A stretch of 64,000 nucleotides of DNA from Agitococcus lubricus (GTDB taxonomy: Bacteria; Pseudomonadota; Gammaproteobacteria; Pseudomonadales; Moraxellaceae): contig NZ_QAON01000002.1 of NCBI RefSeq assembly GCF_003051055.1, positions 1 through 64,000 on the forward strand. The letters are read 5' to 3'. The number at the start of each line of letters is the position of its first letter. Positions within the stretch are counted from its first letter, which is position 1. Below are positions 17,551 through 26,056 of this stretch, one piece after another. The notes beneath the pieces are model-generated. The model was not told the origin of the DNA. It made no database searches and worked only from the letters and a program-made list of their open reading frames with translations. The position numbers and the translations under genes were made by a program.

Positions 17551-19578
17551 ATGTTTACTCGTTCTTTATTGGCGGCTAGTATTGCTGCCTGCTCTTCTTT
17601 TGTCTTTGCGACTGAAAACACCTTAGCCCCCACGGTTGTGACGGCTTCTCGTTTAAGCAATACCCCTATCGGGAATACGGTCTATGTCATCGACCAAGAC
17701 GATATTAAGCAATCGCCCGCGCAAAATATCACTGAATTACTCGCGACATTACCCAGTATCAGTATCAGTAAGCTCAGTAATAACCTCAATGAAGGCTCTA
17801 TAGATTTTAGAGGTTTTGGTGCTGCTTCTAATATGAATGTATTGGTGTTGGTCAATGGTCGTCGCTTAAACGATGTCGACCTCACAGCAGCCAACTTAAC
17901 AGGTATTGCCCTCGCTAACATTGAACGTATTGAGGTCGTCGCTGGTGGTGGCTCTGTTTTATATGGTGACGGTGCGGTAGGTGGGACGATTAATATTATT
18001 ACTAAACAAGCCACTGCAAACCAAACTCGTATACAAACCACGGCAGGTAGTTTTAACTACCGTGCTATTGAAGCGCAAACGGATATTAGCAATAGCGAAA
18101 AATCGGTCACTTTATATGGCAAACATGCCGAAAGCAAAGGCTACCGTGATAACTCTGCCAGTCGCCAAGACAGTATCAGCCTAGATATTCAGCAGCAATT
18201 TAAGCCTGTCACATGGTTTTTAAATAGCCAAGCCAGTCAGTCAGATTCTGGCCTTGCAGGTGTCAGAAAAATCAATCCTGCAACAGGAGTCAATGAGTTA
18301 AACGATGCGCCAACAAACACGGCAACGCCTAACGATTATGCAGACGAGAGCAAATATCAAGTATGGACAGGCATTAAAACGCATATCACTAGCAATAGCC
18401 AATTGATTTTTGATGCGAGCCATCGTTATAAAACGACGCGCGGCTTTTATCAAGATTATGATTATGGTGGTCTTTATAACCGCTTTGTCGATAGCCGTTT
18501 AACAACGGACAGTATTACACCACGCTTGCTTAGCCAGTATACCTTGGGTGGTATTAAACATACGCTGCAAACGGGTGTTGATTGGTCGCAAAGTGCGTAT
18601 GTCTCTTTGCGTGGCTTAAACCCAAATACTGAGGCTATTCATACGGTGACGATTGACTCTAAAACACAGTCTGCCTACGTTCAACAAAGCAGTCAGTTGA
18701 AGGGTACAACTCTCACCCTTGGTGCACGAAAAAGTAAAGTCAAACAATCTGGAGTTGATAACTTTGATAGCAATGCGAAAGGTGCAAGCACTTTTGATAA
18801 TGCCGCACCGAGTGGCGAGATAAGTTTTGACGAAGAAATGTATGAGTTTGGCTTAAGCCAAGATTTGACGCATGGTTTTAGCATCATGCTAGCCAGCAAT
18901 CGCAGTGTACGTTTTGGCACTGTTGACGAAGTTTATGAATATGACAGCAATTTCCAACGGGTGTTTTCGCCTTTATTGCCTCAAATTGGCAAAAATACGG
19001 AGGCATCTCTAAAGTTTGATTCGCAACGTAGCACTGCGACAGTGACCCTCTATCAACAAAAGTTAACCAACGAAATTCATTTTGACCCCAGTACCTTTAC
19101 CAATGACAATCTTGACCCGACAAAGCGCAAAGGGATTAATGTCTATACGCGGGTTCAGTTGCTCCCTCAATTGGCCGTACACGCGAGTTATACGCAACAA
19201 AAGGCCTATTTCACTGAAGGGATATATGCCAATAATAGCCTTCCCTTAGTAGCTAAACATTTAGCCAGTCTTGGTGTGAATATTGAACCTATCCCCGATT
19301 TATTCGTATCATTAACAGATACTTATACAGGTTCACAATATTTAGATAATGACCAAACCAATGACTTTCACACCAAGATTCCGTCATATCATCGGCTTGA
19401 TGCTAAAACAGCTTATGATTATCGTGGGTGGCAAGTGAGTGGAAGTATTTTGAATATACTGAATGATAAAGACCATTATGAGTATGGTGTGCGTTCTGTC
19501 AGTTTGGGTGCTGTTAATTATAATGTGTATCCACTTGCAGGCCGTGAATATCGTGTCAGCTTGAGCTATGCCTTTTAA
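17551..19578 (+). CDS. btuB: TonB-dependent outer-membrane receptor, BtuB-type (cobalamin)
   Basis: A 675-residue receptor with a signal peptide (LLAASIAACSSFVFA) and a TonB box-like PTVVTAS near the mature N-terminus. The plug domain (about 40-150) has IDFRGFG, LVLVNGRRLNDVD and IERIEVVAGGGSVLYGDGAVGGTINIITK. A 22-strand barrel ends in REYRVSLSYAF with a terminal aromatic. ATG 17551 follows GGAG by six bases. The riboswitch upstream and the cobalamin adenosyltransferase downstream make B12 or a corrinoid the likely ligand. No btuCDF genes are in the window. Confidence 0.88.
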   Translation: MFTRSLLAASIAACSSFVFATENTLAPTVVTASRLSNTPIGNTVYVIDQDDIKQSPAQNITELLATLPSISISKLSNNLNEGSIDFRGFGAASNMNVLVLVNGRRLNDVDLTAANLTGIALANIERIEVVAGGGSVLYGDGAVGGTINIITKQATANQTRIQTTAGSFNYRAIEAQTDISNSEKSVTLYGKHAESKGYRDNSASRQDSISLDIQQQFKPVTWFLNSQASQSDSGLAGVRKINPATGVNELNDAPTNTATPNDYADESKYQVWTGIKTHITSNSQLIFDASHRYKTTRGFYQDYDYGGLYNRFVDSRLTTDSITPRLLSQYTLGGIKHTLQTGVDWSQSAYVSLRGLNPNTEAIHTVTIDSKTQSAYVQQSSQLKGTTLTLGARKSKVKQSGVDNFDSNAKGASTFDNAAPSGEISFDEEMYEFGLSQDLTHGFSIMLASNRSVRFGTVDEVYEYDSNFQRVFSPLLPQIGKNTEASLKFDSQRSTATVTLYQQKLTNEIHFDPSTFTNDNLDPTKRKGINVYTRVQLLPQLAVHASYTQQKAYFTEGIYANNSLPLVAKHLASLGVNIEPIPDLFVSLTDTYTGSQYLDNDQTNDFHTKIPSYHRLDAKTAYDYRGWQVSGSILNILNDKDHYEYGVRSVSLGAVNYNVYPLAGREYRVSLSYAF

Positions 19579-19588
19579 TTGCGAAGAC

Positions 19589-19611
19589 AACTCACTTAGC
19601 TGAGTTTTTTA
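19589..19611 (+). terminator. Terminator after the BtuB-type gene
   Basis: AACTCA (19589-19594) and TGAGTT (19601-19606) form a short stem followed by TTTT. The stem is weak but well placed, 11 bases after the stop. Confidence 0.6.
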
Positions 19612-19618
19612 TCACTAT

Positions 19619-19641
19619 CCCTCTATACAATCTATAGAGGG
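19619..19641. promoter_or_regulatory. Perfect 9-bp inverted repeat before the adenosyltransferase gene
   Basis: CCCTCTATA (19619-19627) and TATAGAGGG (19633-19641) flank a CAATC loop, 18 bases before the start codon at 19660. It lacks a T-run, so an operator or a 5' stabilising hairpin is more likely than a terminator. Confidence 0.45.
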
Positions 19642-19659
19642 ACTTTACAGAGCAGGATA

Positions 19660-20208
19660 ATGGGACATCGTTTATCAAAAATTTACACCAAAACAGGTGA
19701 TGACGGCACAACAGGTTTAGGGGATGGTAGCCGTGTTGCAAAAGATAATTTACGGGTTGAAGCCTATGGCACAGTGGACGAACTAAATAGTTTTATCGGT
19801 TTGTTACGTGCCGAACTGTGTGACGACCACGCACTACAAAATACTTTATCTAACATTCAACATGAACTGTTTGATTTGGGCGGGGAATTATGTATTCCTG
19901 ATTTTATTCTAATCAAAGAAGCGTCTATTAGTCGTTTAGAACAAGCGATTGATACACTCAATGAAAACTTACCGCCATTAAAGGATTTTATTTTACCCGC
20001 AGGTGGTAAAGCCGCCAGCACTTGCCACGTTGCCCGTAGTGTCTGCCGTCGTGCCGAACGCCGTGTGTTTAGCCTCAGTCAACAAGAGAAAGTTTCAGCG
20101 CTGGCTTTACAATACTTGAATCGTTTATCGGATTACTTGTTTGTGGCTGCACGCATCTTAGCGCGGGAACACGGGGGCACAGAAGTCCTTTGGCAACGCT
20201 CAAATTAA
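19660..20208 (+). CDS. PduO-type ATP:cob(I)alamin adenosyltransferase
   Basis: A 182-residue cytoplasmic enzyme that transfers the adenosyl group of ATP to cob(I)alamin, making coenzyme B12. The family start KIYTKTGDDGTTGLGDGSRVAKD holds the ATP-binding loop. VEAYGTVDELNSFIGLLR follows, and SVCRRAERRV carries the conserved arginines. Length is normal for the family. It follows the riboswitch-controlled receptor by 81 bases with a hairpin between, so it may be partly independent. AGGA lies just before the ATG. Together the genes import and activate B12. Confidence 0.95.
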   Translation: MGHRLSKIYTKTGDDGTTGLGDGSRVAKDNLRVEAYGTVDELNSFIGLLRAELCDDHALQNTLSNIQHELFDLGGELCIPDFILIKEASISRLEQAIDTLNENLPPLKDFILPAGGKAASTCHVARSVCRRAERRVFSLSQQEKVSALALQYLNRLSDYLFVAARILAREHGGTEVLWQRSN

Positions 20209-20219
20209 GGTTGCCAAAG
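20188..20219. terminator. Hairpin between convergent genes
   Basis: CTTTGGCAAC (20188-20197) pairs perfectly with GTTGCCAAAG (20210-20219). It overlaps the adenosyltransferase stop codon. There is no T-run, so it is either a weak bidirectional terminator or an mRNA end-protecting hairpin. Confidence 0.5.
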
Positions 20220-20234
20220 TGTATTGCATGCGCG

Positions 20235-21275
20235 TTACTCTAAACTAAAACTTGCTTTGAGTTTGGCAAGCACTTTTTCGCCTACCCCTTTTAACTTGGC
20301 AATTTCTTCCCACTTTTTAAAGGGACGTGCCGCCAAAATATTGGCCACCACCTGTTTAGATACCCCTTTTTCAGCGGCAAGCTGCGCCTCAACAACTTGG
20401 TTGATTGATGGTTTGCTCGTATTTGTACTCGGCTTCACAGCAGCACGGCGTGTGACAGTCCGTTTAGCGGGGCTAGAAACAGCAACTTGGACAACTTCTT
20501 CAGGAACAGCGTCCACAATCGGCTCTTGCGTTATGGCAGGTGATGCCAGATTGACTTCACGGAAATCACGTGTCAAATAGCCCTGCCCTGTCCACTCTCG
20601 CAGCATCAGCACGACATGCTCACGCGTAGCCGTGTGTGTATCTAATGCAAAACTACAGGTATTTGCATACCAAGAAGACTGGCCTGCCAACGTTCCCAAG
20701 ATAACACTTCCTAGTGACACACCATTAAATGCACCACCTTGATAGGCATCACTGAGTGACCATAACTCGAGTACTAGCGTTCCACTGAGGTTATCCGCAT
20801 CACGTGGGTTAAGAATTTGTTCGATATGAACGGATACAGCATTTTCGGTGACCGTTGTTGTTAATTGGCCTATTAATGTCGGTTGAACAAAATGCTCCAT
20901 TTGCGTAAACGGCAAACAGCTCAAAACATGCACGCCATCTGTCACTACTAAATAAACATAATAGGCAGATTGTCCCGCAGGAAAAGCCGCGGCTACTGTT
21001 TCTTTGATTACGGTTGTTGGACTCAAACAACCACAGTCAAGCTCCGCAATTTTTACGCCTGTTAAAACGCCTTGTTCGTACGGCTCTGTACTTGCCCAGA
21101 GCTGCAAACTCACAGGCGTAATGTCGCTATCCACAGTTTGAATAAAGGCACGCAGCTCGACATAATCGCCATCAATGGTGTAGCCATAATCACTCACATT
21201 GATAACAGGATTCTGATGATTAAATAAAGGTTGACTCAACATGACTGTGACTCTCATTGTTGTCAATATGCTCAT
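20235..21275 (-). CDS. Unknown protein: two N-terminal beta repeats plus C-terminal ComEA-like HhH
   Basis: No named family is recognised for the whole 346-residue protein. The N-terminal two-thirds holds two related units: SLQLWASTEPYEQGVLTGVK near residue 56 and LVLELWSLSDAYQGGAFNGV near 168, each followed by a glycine-rich strand. A basic linker (AKRTVTRRAAVK) leads to a helix-hairpin-helix module at about 288-346 (GVSKQVVANILAARPFKKW, then KLKGVGEKVLAKL) like ComEA. HhH modules bind DNA non-specifically. There is no signal peptide. The start is uncertain: ATG at 21242 has GAGAG eight bases upstream, while the frame extends to 21275. It stands alone, convergent with the adenosyltransferase. 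Confidence 0.75.
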   Translation of the reverse strand: MSILTTMRVTVMLSQPLFNHQNPVINVSDYGYTIDGDYVELRAFIQTVDSDITPVSLQLWASTEPYEQGVLTGVKIAELDCGCLSPTTVIKETVAAAFPAGQSAYYVYLVVTDGVHVLSCLPFTQMEHFVQPTLIGQLTTTVTENAVSVHIEQILNPRDADNLSGTLVLELWSLSDAYQGGAFNGVSLGSVILGTLAGQSSWYANTCSFALDTHTATREHVVLMLREWTGQGYLTRDFREVNLASPAITQEPIVDAVPEEVVQVAVSSPAKRTVTRRAAVKPSTNTSKPSINQVVEAQLAAEKGVSKQVVANILAARPFKKWEEIAKLKGVGEKVLAKLKASFSLE

Positions 21276-21504
21276 CTATTATATATCAGCATATTAAAAT
21301 ATGATTTTTGGGGAGAAGAATTATAAAAGTGATTCGCCTGTTATATATCTTTGATATAACAATATCATTTTAAGATAGCATAAAAGAAAATAATACTTAA
21401 TTATATATTTTTATAAATAAAATATTCGGCTGATACATTGCCACATAATAGTGCAATAATAAAATTCGCACCATTATATAGCATTTTTATTATAAACTTT
21501 ATCA

Positions 21505-22008
21505 TCAGGGTGTTGTGGGTAAAGGAGGACGTTTAGTACTTGCTTCATACTCAACAAGAATTAACTTATGCTGGTCAAGAAGCTGCAAATATAAGGTTTG
21601 CGGGTCAATACGCCAAAATCTGACTTTTTCTAACGATTTAAATAGTATTTTTTCTTGTGGACTGGTCAACATACAAAACTGTGTTGATGCAGCTAAACGC
21701 TGAAAGACAAAACGCTCATTATCAAATTGATAACTGCCATTAAATAAATTACACCCCGCATAACCTGATGCTTTGCCATTTTCTAAACGAATCGTGATGT
21801 CTTTATCGGCAGGGACTAAGGCGTGTTTAGCGACATTACGTAAACGCCAAACGGTTTTTTCTAAAGTGGGTGGCGCATCTGCATAAACATTACCCGTCAT
21901 CGTCGGCGTTTGCACACCAAAGACGCGCGCTTTCACAGGCGGCGTTGCTTGACAGCCTAACAATAAAATCAATGTACTCAGGGCGACTATTCTTTTTTTC
22001 ATCATCAT
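21505..22008 (-). CDS. META-domain lipoprotein
   Basis: A 167-residue lipoprotein: the signal ALSTLILLLGC ends in a lipobox with the acylated cysteine at about residue 19. From about 48 a META (HslJ-like) domain has KTVWRLRNV, then ITIRLENGKASGYAGCNLFNGSYQF, the conserved G-x-x-GCN-x-x-G core. HslJ in E. coli affects novobiocin resistance and motility; the biochemical role is unknown. It is preceded by a 230-bp AT-rich stretch with no gene and is transcribed toward the HhH gene. Confidence 0.8.
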   Translation of the reverse strand: MMMKKRIVALSTLILLLGCQATPPVKARVFGVQTPTMTGNVYADAPPTLEKTVWRLRNVAKHALVPADKDITIRLENGKASGYAGCNLFNGSYQFDNERFVFQRLAASTQFCMLTSPQEKILFKSLEKVRFWRIDPQTLYLQLLDQHKLILVEYEASTKRPPLPTTP

Positions 22009-22089
22009 ACTCTACCTATGGTGTAGGTGCGTTATATAGCATAATTTACCACGGCAAATCAGCAGCGTTTTTGCGACTATACGATAAAA

Positions 22090-22114
22090 AAAGAGCCCTT
22101 ATTAAGGGCTCTTT
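22090..22114 (-). terminator. Terminator of the RTX gene
   Basis: AAAGAGCCCTT (22090-22100) and AAGGGCTCTTT (22104-22114) form an 11-bp stem with a three-base loop. On the minus strand a run of T follows. It lies 27 bases after the RTX stop. Confidence 0.88.
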
Positions 22115-22140
22115 AGCTGATAACACGAACTATTTACACC

Positions 22141-25100
22141 TTATGACCAACTGGCTGCTATCACCATATCAAGCTGGCTATGTTGCGCTGTCGTTAGCTC
22201 TGTTTGGCCTATGGGCGGTGGTGTCATACTGGCCATAGCATCGACTAAGTTTTGTACTTGGTAGTGGCTCAGACTAAGTCCTTCGGTACTTCTAATAGTT
22301 TCAATATGATACGCCGCTCCTAGATACCAGTCCTTAATCGTGACTTTATCGGTCGTCCCAATGACTCGCACTTCTAAACTATTGCCCACTTGTTTGAACC
22401 ATAGTTGATTGGCATTAATTGTACCCATAAATTGCAGCGTATCAACATTGTCTACTAAGGTATCTACATCAGAAATCACATCTATACCGTCACCTGATGT
22501 AAATAGATAAAGGTCATTCCCTGTCCCCCCATTGAGTGTATCTCGTCCCCATTGACCTTCGATGAGGTCATTTCCTTGCCCCCCGTTTAAGACATTATTT
22601 TTCTGGCTACCCAGTAATTCATCATTGGCAATTGTGCCAGTTACATTTTCTATATGCTGAAAGTTTCCGTAACCAAAATCAGCATATCCCACGGCTAAAG
22701 CTACCGTAATACCATGCTCTGTGATGGGCTTATAATTAGCAAAGGATAATGTGTCTATACCACCGTCTACCAAATGGCCTGTCATGGGGTCTGTATAACT
22801 GTCTAGCTCTATAACAAAATCCTGCATGTTATCCATATAATAGGTATCATTTCCTGCACCGCCATTCATGGTATCGGCACCACGACCACCGTTGAGGATA
22901 TTATTTTTGTGGTTACCTATCAGCTCATCATTTGCGCTGCTACCTGTGACATTCTCTAACTGCTCAAAGTTTCCATAGCCGACATTAGCATTGCCTGTTA
23001 TCAAATTAATATAAACACCTTGCTCCGTGAGGCTTTTGTAGTTAGCAAAAGACACTGTATCTACTCCGCCATTTAATAGATTACCTGTCATGGTGTCTAT
23101 ATAGGAGGCTTGTTCGTCTATAAAGTCGGCTATATTATCAATGTAGTAGGTGTCATTGCCTGCACCACCTGCCATACTATCTGCACCTTGACCACCATTC
23201 AAAATATTATTTTTGTGGTTAGCTATGAGTTGGTCGTCAGCACGCGTCCCTGTCAGGTTTTCAATATGTCTAAAATCACCCATCCCGATATTGGAGTAAC
23301 CTGTTATCAAATTAACACTAACGCCAAACCCCTCTAGCGGAATATAATTTGCAAAGGAAACCGTATCGTTACCCCCATCAATAACCACGTTTCCTGTCTC
23401 ATCAAGAGAATCCTCGACATCCATAATTTGATCAAATCTATTGTCAATATAGTAGGTATCATTTCCTAACCATCCTTCCATAAGGTCTGCGCCACGACCA
23501 CCATTCAAGGCATTATCTTTATCATTACCGATAAGTTGGTCATCGACATGAGAGCCCGTCACATTTTCAATCTGTCTAAAGTCTACTTGGCCAACATTTG
23601 AATAACCGCTCATAAGGTCAATATGTACGCCTTGTCTTGTTAAGGCTTTATAATTGACAAAAGAGACCGTATCACTACCGCCTTCTAACATGCGACCTGT
23701 GACTGGGTCCGTATAGGACGCATACTCTTCAACCGCATCGGCAATATGGTCGATATAATAGGTGTCATTCCCCGCACCGCCTACCATCAAGTCGGCACCG
23801 CCCCCGCCATTAAGGACATTGGCCTTATGATTGCCAAGCAAATAGTCGTTAGCCGCACTGCCATTAATATTTTCAATATGACGAAAGTCGTTATAACCGA
23901 TAGATGAGTGCCCACTCATTAAGTCCACAAACACGCCATAATGTCCAACGGGTCTATAATTCACAAAAGAGAGGGTATCGTTGCCACCATCCAATAGTCT
24001 GCCTGTCGTGGGGTCTATGTAGGAGGCTTGTTCATCTACTATGTCATCACGGTTATCGATATAGTAAGTATCGTTGCCTGCACCACCAACCATGGTATCT
24101 TTGCCTTTGCCACCATTCAAAATATTGCTTTTCTGATTACCAACCAATATATCATTCTCGGTAGAACCTATCAGGTTTTCAATATTTCTAAAATCACCTG
24201 CACCGACACTTGAATACCCTGTTGTTAAATCAACAGCGATGCCAGATTCATATATAACCTGATAATTTGCGAAGGAAACGGTATCGTTGCCACCATCGAG
24301 TAATAACCTTCCCATACCGTCAATATAATCTTCTACATCCGTAATTTGGTCATTTATATTATCAATATAATAAGTGTCATTACCCAAACCACCAAACATC
24401 GTATCTACGCCACGTCCCCCATTAAGCACATTATTTTTGTCGTTACCTCTTAGGTGATCGTCAGCCGCTGTACCTGTCACATTCTCAATATTTATAAAAT
24501 CACCAGAGCCTATGCTTGAGTAGCCTGCCACTAGGTCAACCCGTACTCCCCGCCCAATCAGTTTATAGTTAGCAAAGGAGACGGTATCATTGCCAGCATC
24601 TACGACTGCACCCGTCACTTCATCAATAGCAAACGCTTGTTCGGTGATAAAATCTGAAAAACTATCAATATAATACGTATCATTGCCTAAACCACCCGAC
24701 AGCGTATCCGAACCTTGGCCACCATTTAGGATGTTATCTTTACGATTCCCAATTAATTCATCATTTTTGTTGGTACCTGTAAGGTTTTCAATAGCACGCA
24801 GGTCACTCACCCCTAAGCTGCTATAACCCGTCGTTAAGTCAACCCGTATACCTTCGTAAGTTAATGGCTGATAATTTGCAAAAGACACCGTGTCATTACC
24901 AGCCTCTACAAACTCGCCAGTGACCGAATCTACCACCGTTATCTGCTCAAGTACGAGGTCTCCAGTATGGTCTATGTAATAGGTATCGTTACCTAAGCCA
25001 CCCGCCATCGTATCGGCACCACGCCCCCCATTTAAGATATTATTTTTATCATTGCCTATCAGCTCATCGTTAGCCGTTGTGCCTGTGAGATTTTCGATAT

Positions 25101-25935
25101 GCTCTAAATTACTGTAACCGACATAATAGCCTGTCATCAAATTGATATGTAAACCTATGTCTGTCTGATAATTGGCAAAAGAAACCGTATCGTTACCGCC
25201 ATCGACGTATCTACCTGTCGTAAATTCTAGTTCAGTGGCTTGCTCAATGACTTCATCCTCGAGATGGTCAATATAGTAAGTATCATTACCTGCACCACCA
25301 ACCATGGTGTCTCTGCCTTTGCCACCATTGAGAATATTGTCACGGTCATTACCCACCAAGATATCATCCAATCGCGTACCTGTTACATTTTCAAAGGCAT
25401 GTAAATTATTAGAACCTACACTGGTATAACCTGTTGTCAAATTAACGGAGATGCCCATGCCGTCTAAAGGCTGATAATAGGTATAAGAGACGGTATCTAC
25501 ACCGCTCTCAAAGACACCCATCAAGACTGGGTCATACTCAACGGTTGTCAGCTCTTCATGAACCACGTCACCCACATCATCAATATAATAAGTATCGTTG
25601 CCCGCCCCACCAATCATGGTATCTGCACCACGACCACCGTTTAAGACATTCGCTTTATAATTACCTATTATGGAGTCATTGAATGCCGTACCGATGACAT
25701 TTTCGGCAAATGAAAACTCGTAAGTGAGATTGAGGAATAAAGGACTTTCTGAATAATATTGATATGACAGCGTATCTGTCCCCCAATTTACGCCATTCTC
25801 TTCGCTAAGCTCAAACATCGTGACATCAGTATGTTTAATGACATATAAGTCGTTGCCTTGTTCGCCATTTAATACATCGCCATTGGCTGTACTGGTCAAC
25901 ACATCATTATTGGGAGTACCTTGATGAACCGTCAT
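22141..25935 (-). CDS. Giant RTX repeat protein, predicted type I secreted
   Basis: A 1264-residue acidic protein built almost wholly of ten copies of a roughly 102-residue unit. Each unit runs GNDTYYID, then a variable acidic stretch, GGNDTVSFANY, VDLTTGYSS, IENVTGT, LIGN and LNGGRGADTM, so calcium-binding GGxGxD nonapeptides alternate with a conserved insert. Residues from about 1150 onward match the hemolysin-type-associated C-terminal domain (LWFKQVGNSLEVRVIG, then VTIKDWYLG) and end LVDAMASM...MVIAASWS. There is no N-terminal signal peptide, as expected for type I export. No enzymatic domain is seen, so it is probably an adhesin or surface-layer-like protein. No ABC/HlyD/TolC exporter genes are in the window. 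Confidence 0.9.
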   Translation of the reverse strand: MTVHQGTPNNDVLTSTANGDVLNGEQGNDLYVIKHTDVTMFELSEENGVNWGTDTLSYQYYSESPLFLNLTYEFSFAENVIGTAFNDSIIGNYKANVLNGGRGADTMIGGAGNDTYYIDDVGDVVHEELTTVEYDPVLMGVFESGVDTVSYTYYQPLDGMGISVNLTTGYTSVGSNNLHAFENVTGTRLDDILVGNDRDNILNGGKGRDTMVGGAGNDTYYIDHLEDEVIEQATELEFTTGRYVDGGNDTVSFANYQTDIGLHINLMTGYYVGYSNLEHIENLTGTTANDELIGNDKNNILNGGRGADTMAGGLGNDTYYIDHTGDLVLEQITVVDSVTGEFVEAGNDTVSFANYQPLTYEGIRVDLTTGYSSLGVSDLRAIENLTGTNKNDELIGNRKDNILNGGQGSDTLSGGLGNDTYYIDSFSDFITEQAFAIDEVTGAVVDAGNDTVSFANYKLIGRGVRVDLVAGYSSIGSGDFINIENVTGTAADDHLRGNDKNNVLNGGRGVDTMFGGLGNDTYYIDNINDQITDVEDYIDGMGRLLLDGGNDTVSFANYQVIYESGIAVDLTTGYSSVGAGDFRNIENLIGSTENDILVGNQKSNILNGGKGKDTMVGGAGNDTYYIDNRDDIVDEQASYIDPTTGRLLDGGNDTLSFVNYRPVGHYGVFVDLMSGHSSIGYNDFRHIENINGSAANDYLLGNHKANVLNGGGGADLMVGGAGNDTYYIDHIADAVEEYASYTDPVTGRMLEGGSDTVSFVNYKALTRQGVHIDLMSGYSNVGQVDFRQIENVTGSHVDDQLIGNDKDNALNGGRGADLMEGWLGNDTYYIDNRFDQIMDVEDSLDETGNVVIDGGNDTVSFANYIPLEGFGVSVNLITGYSNIGMGDFRHIENLTGTRADDQLIANHKNNILNGGQGADSMAGGAGNDTYYIDNIADFIDEQASYIDTMTGNLLNGGVDTVSFANYKSLTEQGVYINLITGNANVGYGNFEQLENVTGSSANDELIGNHKNNILNGGRGADTMNGGAGNDTYYMDNMQDFVIELDSYTDPMTGHLVDGGIDTLSFANYKPITEHGITVALAVGYADFGYGNFQHIENVTGTIANDELLGSQKNNVLNGGQGNDLIEGQWGRDTLNGGTGNDLYLFTSGDGIDVISDVDTLVDNVDTLQFMGTINANQLWFKQVGNSLEVRVIGTTDKVTIKDWYLGAAYHIETIRSTEGLSLSHYQVQNLVDAMASMTPPPIGQTELTTAQHSQLDMVIAASWS
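22836..25610. repeat. Ten imperfect tandem repeats of about 305 bp inside the RTX gene
   Basis: The codons for NDTYYID recur near 22836, 23141, 23450, 23755, 24060, 24366, 24670, 24976, 25271 and 25585, a steady period of about 305 bases. Copies differ at many third positions, which argues against very recent expansion of the whole array, but local pairs are closer. Confidence 0.85.
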
Positions 25936-26056
25936 GTTATTCCATCCTATGAAAGATTTATTTTATCCGCAGGCACTCTGTCATTGTCGACAGAGTACCT
26001 AGCTCATAGGACATTATGCTAACAACAAGTATAATGGAGTTCAATTCCGTTTATCG

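Noticed and set aside
22836-25610. Regular repeats that could be mistaken for a CRISPR array
   Set aside because: The 305-bp period, one continuous reading frame and lack of spacers show they are protein-coding RTX units.
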